From Priapulus caudatus (lineage: Eukaryota; Priapulida; Priapulimorpha; Priapulimorphida; Priapulidae), in NCBI RefSeq assembly GCF_000485595.1, contig NW_014577786.1, forward strand, positions 131,834 to 154,264: a stretch of DNA of 22,431 nt, in the 5' to 3' direction. The translations under genes were made by a program, and so were the position numbers. How positions within the stretch are numbered: the stretch's first letter is position 1; each line of letters starts with the position of its first letter. Below, in pieces: positions 18,060 to 22,431 of the stretch. The notes under the pieces were generated by a model. That model was not told the DNA's origin and did not search any database. It saw only the letters and a program-made list of their open reading frames with translations.

Positions 18060-19150
18060 AATTTCCCTTGCTGCTCTATACTCGCACCCCTAACCTTGAC
18101 CTAGCGTGACCAAACTTGTATACTTACAACATCTTGGGGAGAAGGTGTGCAGCCAGCTGCCAAAAAACCAGGCCACTGCCCCCGACCTTTGTTTGACCTA
18201 TTACTTGACCTTGATCATATTTCCCTTGCCGCCTTCTCTAACTCGGCCCTAATGACTAGCGCTACCAAACTTCGCCGTATACTTTACACATCTTAGCGCG
18301 GAGAGGTTGTGCAGAGTGCCAAAAAACCAGGCCACTGCGACCTTTGTTTGACCGTTGACCTTGACCTTGATCATATTTCCCTTCCGCTCTCTAACTCGCC
18401 ATACTAATTGACTAGCCGCCTGACCAACTATCGGTATAATTACACATCTTGGGGAGAAGGTGTGTCGCGCTACCAAAACCAGGTCACTACGACCTTTATT
18501 TGACCTTTACCTTGACCTTGATCATATTTTCCTTCCACTCTATAACTCGGGCCCCTAATTGACCTAGCGCTACCAAATTTGGTATACTTACACATCTTGG
18601 GGAGAAGGTGTGTCGCGTACCAAAACCAGGTCACTACGACCTTTATTGGACCTTTACCTTGACCTTGATAATATTTCCCTTCCGCTCTATAACTCGGCCC
18701 CTAATTGACCTAGCGCTACCAAAACCAGGTCACTATGACCTTTATTTGACTTTTACCTTGACCTTGATCATATTTCCCTTCCGCTCTATAACTCGGCCCC
18801 TAATTGACCTAGCGCTACCAAACTTGGTATACTTACACATCTTGGGGAGAATGTGGGTTGCGTACCAAAACAAGGTCACTGCGGCTTTTATTTGACCTTG
18901 ACTTTGATCATATTTTCTTTCCACTCTATAACTCGGCCCCTAATTGACCTAGCGTGACCAAACTTGGTATACTTACATATCTTGTGGAGAAGGTGTGTCG
19001 CGTACCAAAATCAGGTCACTGCAACCTTTATTTGACATTGACCTTGCCCTTGACCTTCATCATATTTCCCTTCCGCTCTATAACTCGGCCCCTAATAGAC
19101 CTAGCGCGACCAAACTTTGTATACTTACACATCTTGGGGAGAACACGGGT
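18060..19150 (+). repeat. ~150-bp satellite array rich in AGGTCA/TGACCT half-sites
   Basis: About seven to eight copies of a unit containing TCTATAACTCGGCCCCTAAT, TGACCTAGCG, TACCAAACTTGGTATACTTA, CACATCTTGGGGAGAAGGTG, ACCAAAACCAGGTCACT and runs of GACCTT. The ACATCTTGGGG-like landmark recurs near 18128, 18287, 18444, 18592, 18835, 18977 and 19129. One copy around 18700-18725 has lost the middle of the unit. ORFs in the array are repeat translations. Confidence 0.9.
18727..18741. promoter_or_regulatory. Perfect oestrogen-response-element-like palindrome in satellite
   Basis: AGGTCACTATGACCT is an exact inverted repeat of the AGGTCA half-site with a 3-bp spacer, the consensus ERE. Other copies have one change (AGGTCACTACGACCT). 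Further TGACCT/TGACCTT half-sites follow in direct orientation. It is a binding-site match only; function is not shown. Confidence 0.45.
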
Positions 19151-19677
19151 ATACATGTAGTTGGCGACAACTGCCCTTTCTAGTTAAGTATATAACACTA
19201 TCTTTGAAACTGTAGGTCTTTATATATATATTTTTTTTTTTACCACAAATAGCCATCATTTTGACAAACAGATGCTTTTGTTTATGTAACCTTTAAAACG
19301 AAAACCTGCTGGAAAGTTAGAAAACAGCACTTGTAATGTGTTTTTAAGAACATCACTTCTCCTGCATTGCATAAATAATTGAGCATAGCATATTCTACAG
19401 TTATCATTAATCTGTTGGATGAAACTGCCAAGTGATCGTTTGAGCTCTTTGTATTAATTTTCAATGAGCATATTTCCTGTCTTTCGTCTGGACAATGCTT
19501 GTAATATTTCATAAGCATATATGTATATTTGATGGTACGTTTTAGCCGCAAATAGCTTTTGAAAACAAATTGGCACGATGCAGCAAATTGTACAGTTTCC
19601 GCAGACCATTGCATGTAACATCGGGAAAGCCGAGTGAATAATTTCCGCATGTGTGTATCGCTGAGTTTTCGCTTCAG
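19151..19677 (+). other. Sequence upstream of the OGDH exon
   Basis: AT-rich, with a TATATATATTTTTTTTTT tract near 19222-19241. The 3' end holds a pyrimidine-rich acceptor. The minus-strand ORFs overlapping the following exon are shadows. Confidence 0.5.
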
Positions 19678-19805
19678 TCCTGGGACAGCTTCTTCCGAAA
19701 TGCCGAGCAAGGCTTGCAGCCGGGTGAAGCGTACCAGGCTCCTCCCTCACTGACAGCTTACCAAGCACCGGCAGTGGCTTATGCTCCAGCAGCTGCAGCT
19801 CCCAG
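19678..19805 (+). CDS. OGDH: 2-oxoglutarate dehydrogenase E1, N-terminal exon
   Basis: A 128-bp exon of the mitochondrial E1 component that decarboxylates 2-oxoglutarate in the TCA cycle with thiamine diphosphate. It translates as SWDSFFRNAEQGLQPGEAYQ, then APPSLTAYQAPAVAYAPAAA and APR. Family members have the near-identical start SWDIFFRN..AG.PPG.AYQ, located just after the mature N-terminus. The acceptor is GAGTTTTCGCTTCAG|TCC and the donor CCCAG|GTTAGC, leaving two bases of an Arg codon that the exon at 20263 completes. The exons with the targeting peptide and the preceding EEMY..W..NP..VHK segment are not visible upstream. OGDH-like paralogues (OGDHL) cannot be excluded from this short piece. 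Confidence 0.92.
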
Positions 19806-20032
19806 GTTAGCATTGATTCGACGCTCCACACGTAATAAGTGCGTTGTTATTGAGCGCACCTGAAGTAGGTACAGCTTGTAAGTTAGCAAAGCAGCCGCCG
19901 GTCTCTACCTATCAACGATGATCGCAAATCTAAATCCAGTTTGACCAATTTATTGTTCATGATTGTGTTGTAAAAGGGGAAATCAGAAAACACATTGTTG
20001 GGTGGAGAACAGTTTTTTTGGTGGGGGCTATT

Positions 20033-20160
20033 CATCCATCCATCCATCCATCCATCCATCCATCTATCCACCCATCCATCCGTCTGCCCGTCCATCCATC
20101 CATCCATCCAATCATCCATCCATCAATCCATCCCATCCATCCCATCCATCCATCCATCTA
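20033..20160 (+). repeat. CATC tetranucleotide microsatellite in OGDH intron
   Basis: CATC repeated about 30 times with interruptions, between two OGDH exons. The His/Pro/Ser/Ile ORFs in all three plus frames are repeat translations. Confidence 0.95.
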
Positions 20161-20262
20161 TAATTGGATCCTGGCTTTACAACAGCTATACTATGGTATA
20201 CATTCTTGACACTTTGGCACGTGTATTTTTAATACTGTAGCATGTCTTGGTTTGCTTTGTAG

Positions 20263-20377
20263 ACCAGCTGCAGCAGCTGCTCCTGCCTCAGCACCAGCCC
20301 AGGCAGGATACCCCAGCACGGATCCAAGGACCATAGCTGATCATTTGGCAGTGCAAGCCATCATCAGAGCTTACCAG
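20263..20377 (+). CDS. OGDH: 2-oxoglutarate dehydrogenase E1, next exon
   Basis: A 115-bp exon joined in phase with 19678-19805. After completing the Arg codon it reads PAAAAAPASAPAQAGYPSTD and then PRTIADHLAVQAIIRAYQ. The end matches the family sequence DHLAVQSLIRAYQ, which precedes the RGHHVA..DPLGI segment; that segment is expected in the following exon but is not found in the remaining 2 kb. The acceptor is TTTGCTTTGTAG|A and the donor TTACCAG|GTATAG. The Ala/Pro/Gln-rich segment bridging the two exons is longer and more alanine-rich than the vertebrate linker at the same place. It is probably a flexible hinge between the N-terminal segment and the catalytic core. Confidence 0.93.
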
Positions 20378-22167
20378 GTATAGCACAAACCCACCCACTC
20401 CACTACGCCTCGACCGGCAACGAACACGCCGGGCTTTCGATATACAGTATTGGCAGATTGCCAGTTTTATTTCGCACATTTTTACGTCTGCAGGTTCTAC
20501 TGTAAAATGAAGCCCTGTTGGGGTTGAATCGACATCTACGCTGCTGTTTGTTTTTGGGGTTGGCACTGGCAGGATTCTGTGATCTGGTGGTGCTAAACAT
20601 GTGCTTGGCTGTTTACATATGGTTTAGAAGGAAAGTTGTTTCATCGAGATGTGAATTCACTTAAGAGTTCCGTGTACGTATTTACGGCGAAATAAGCAGA
20701 TGCGGTATCACGTGTGATTATAGCAATTGACGAGATTACAAATTTAATGGGAAAAACCCGGCACCTGAAATAAATCATGAAGAACCATGAGCAGATTTTT
20801 CTGGATGCATATTTGCAGGACAAATCTGCATAGTATGCAATAGAAAGATCTGTAATCAGAATAGGAACTCTGCAATATTGCGTTGTTGTCATGTACTTAT
20901 TTATATAAATACATTATATATTATATTATTGCCTTTTATGGAGGACATTACAGCTTGGAAGTTACGACATGGTTTTGGCCATTTTACAATTTAGTGTAAA
21001 ATCAGATGAACACAGTCGTGTGAACGCAGTAGAGCACAGGTAGCAATAGAGGGTTACAGACAGTGGAGAATGTCTTGACACTGACAGGCTATTCGTGGCG
21101 GCTTTTTACAGCAATAGCCGGCAGCTTGTGTTATTTATAGATCATTGACCTAGAGCTGCTGCTACACGAGACTAGTGGTAATGTGGATATAAACTGATCA
21201 TGATAGTGGTGCGACTGGGCCTGTTGCCATCGTCCTCTGCATTACACACATGAGCCTCATGCTTCCCTAGTTTGTATTCCCCAAGTCTGGGTCGCTTGAT
21301 TTTGCATGCAAGCCTGGTAAAAAGTCAAAACTGCAGCATTCAATGTTGCGTCTCCCACTATATGAAAATACGTTGGGAAATGTCACGGTGCAAGATGACT
21401 GATTAAATTTCTTAAAAAATCAGAAACTATGGTAGTAGCATAGCTTTCAGCCACATACGCCAGGAAACGTCTAGTGCCGTTCGAAGGAAAGACTGTAGAT
21501 AAGAATTCAAGGTAGATGTGACGATTGTAGTAGATTGGTAGCTGTGGTTTATTTCATCCCATGAGCAATCTTAGATTGAGTGTAGGGCTTCGGCAAAAAG
21601 AAAATGTCGACAGCCATTTCGTTAGCATGTGAGGTTTTTACAGATCTCATAATATTCGTAAGTGGTAAGGAATGAGTTGACGGCTATCGAATTGACGGCT
21701 TTGTAGATAGTTGGAGGCAGTTGTTATGCCGGATTTCCTTGTGTGTTTAGTCCGGGAAATTCAAGTTGAGAGTGTGGGAGAAGACAACGAGTCTTGACAC
21801 AAATCAACATACAATTCACTCTGCGTAGTCTAGAGTGATGACCAACGTGCGCATGTAAGCGTGTAAGACATATCACACAACGTCTTAGTATGCATTTATG
21901 AATGTTGTAAAGTAAGGCATACATAATGTAAACGTTATATTGACCGATACGTGACTCTCTTGCACACAACAGTTACTGTGGAGGCCGTACAGTAGAGATA
22001 AAAGTGTCGTATTATCTCTAGACCTGTGCATTCGCACTTGGACGAAGCATATATACGTTACGTGTAAACATTCCATGTTTATGTTATGGTGTACGTACTG
22101 TCCGCCTTCTCGGTAGCCGGTGAAGGAGAATTTAGGATCTGTTTTGGCTAGAAAATAATTGCTTCCC
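20378..22167 (+). other. OGDH intron, no further exon seen
   Basis: I looked for the RGHHVA-type exon on the plus strand and did not find it. There is no repeat array. Short minus-strand ORFs have no recognisable similarity. Confidence 0.55.
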
Positions 22168-22431
22168 TAATGCCCCTGTCACACATTGACGATTTAGCCA
22201 GCGTATGCCGGACGTATAAAAAATTTGGTGAATACGCTGGCGTACGTCGAATAAGTTATGTGTAAGTTTTGTATAAGTTAAGAGCACGCTGAAGCACGCT
22301 GAAGCACGCTGAAGCACGCTGAAGCACGCTGAAGCACGCTGAAACACGCTGGTATACGTCGTAGTACGGCGAGGTCGTCGAAAAATGTTGAGCATGCTCA
22401 AAATTTTCCGACGTATGCCAGCGTATGCCCA
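22168..22431. mobile_element. Inverted-repeat element cut by the window edge
   Basis: Begins TAATGCCCCTGTCACACATTG, a start I associate with small inverted-repeat elements in marine invertebrate DNA. GCCAGCGTATGCCGGACGTA (22198-22217) is echoed, partly inverted and partly direct, in the GCTGGCGTACGTCG near 22235 and the CGACGTATGCCAGCGTATGC at the very end. No coding sequence. The right end is outside the window, so the boundary is unproven. Confidence 0.5.
22285..22351 (+). repeat. 10-bp minisatellite CACGCTGAAG
   Basis: Six copies of CACGCTGAAG (the last ending in A) followed by a partial CACGCTG, inside the element at the right edge. On the minus strand it translates as an ASACFSVLQR-type repeat, which is not a gene. 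Confidence 0.95.

Noticed and set aside
18608-18895. 95-codon ORF with an internal protein repeat
   Set aside because: It is a translation of two satellite units; the repeat is at the DNA level.
19282-19831. Minus-strand ORFs of 142 and 125 codons
   Set aside because: They overlap the OGDH exon antisense and its AT-rich flank, with no recognisable similarity.
19963-20240. Three overlapping His/Pro/Ser/Ile-rich ORFs
   Set aside because: They are the three frames of the CATC microsatellite.
1-22431. tRNA or snRNA genes
   Set aside because: I scanned for tRNA B-box (GGTTCGANNCC) sequences on both strands and saw none convincing; a tRNA/Rfam search would be decisive.

Overview
This looks like nuclear DNA from an animal, most likely a marine invertebrate. 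It has spliced protein-coding exons with GT..AG borders and long introns full of simple repeats, tandem satellites and small inverted-repeat transposons. There is no operon structure, no ribosome binding sites and no long intact ORF. I cannot name the species. Two conserved genes can be recognised by reading exon translations against remembered family sequences; no search was run.

Gene 1 is a MASK-family gene (ankyrin repeat and KH domain protein, vertebrate ANKHD1/ANKRD17). On the minus strand it starts at an ATG at 14113 (exon 1, 13931-14113) and continues in exon 2 (10979-11135). Two ankyrin exons follow at 8066-8257 and 7693-7802. The exons expected straight after exon 2 are not there. 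They lie instead at the far left on the PLUS strand (332-515 and about 3207-3372), with matching splice phases but many small indels. The left ~3.4 kb therefore seems inverted relative to the rest of the gene and of poor base quality (gap-filling or long-read noise is my guess). The large ankyrin block between those exons and 8257 is missing.

Gene 2, on the plus strand at the right, is 2-oxoglutarate dehydrogenase E1 (OGDH). Two consecutive N-terminal exons are visible (19678-19805 and 20263-20377), joined in frame. The exons before and after are not visible. The two genes are divergent, and a perfect CRE palindrome (14945-14952) lies between MASK exon 1 and the OGDH exons.

Repeats by region: GA-rich DNA (1-295); a 36-bp satellite in two blocks (578-992, 2297-2772) around a CAG-rich tract (1264-1551) and other tandem repeats (1795-2130, 2876-3200); an A-rich tract (3968-4035); GGAT repeats (4259-4455); a fragment resembling a TTF-type zinc-finger protein (5187-5380). 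Inverted-repeat elements lie at 6500-6910, 7331-7650, 9248-9469, 10541-10894 and 12526-13244. A ~150-bp satellite rich in nuclear-receptor half-sites covers 18060-19150, CATC repeats 20033-20160, and a further element is cut by the right edge (22168-22431).

The most notable points are the strand-split MASK gene, a 719-bp foldback whose arms both carry the same small exon-like piece with a GTAAGT donor, a 222-bp element with a 9-bp target duplication and a telomere-like G-quadruplex motif, and a perfect oestrogen-response-element palindrome in the satellite. I found no new enzymatic or defence system.
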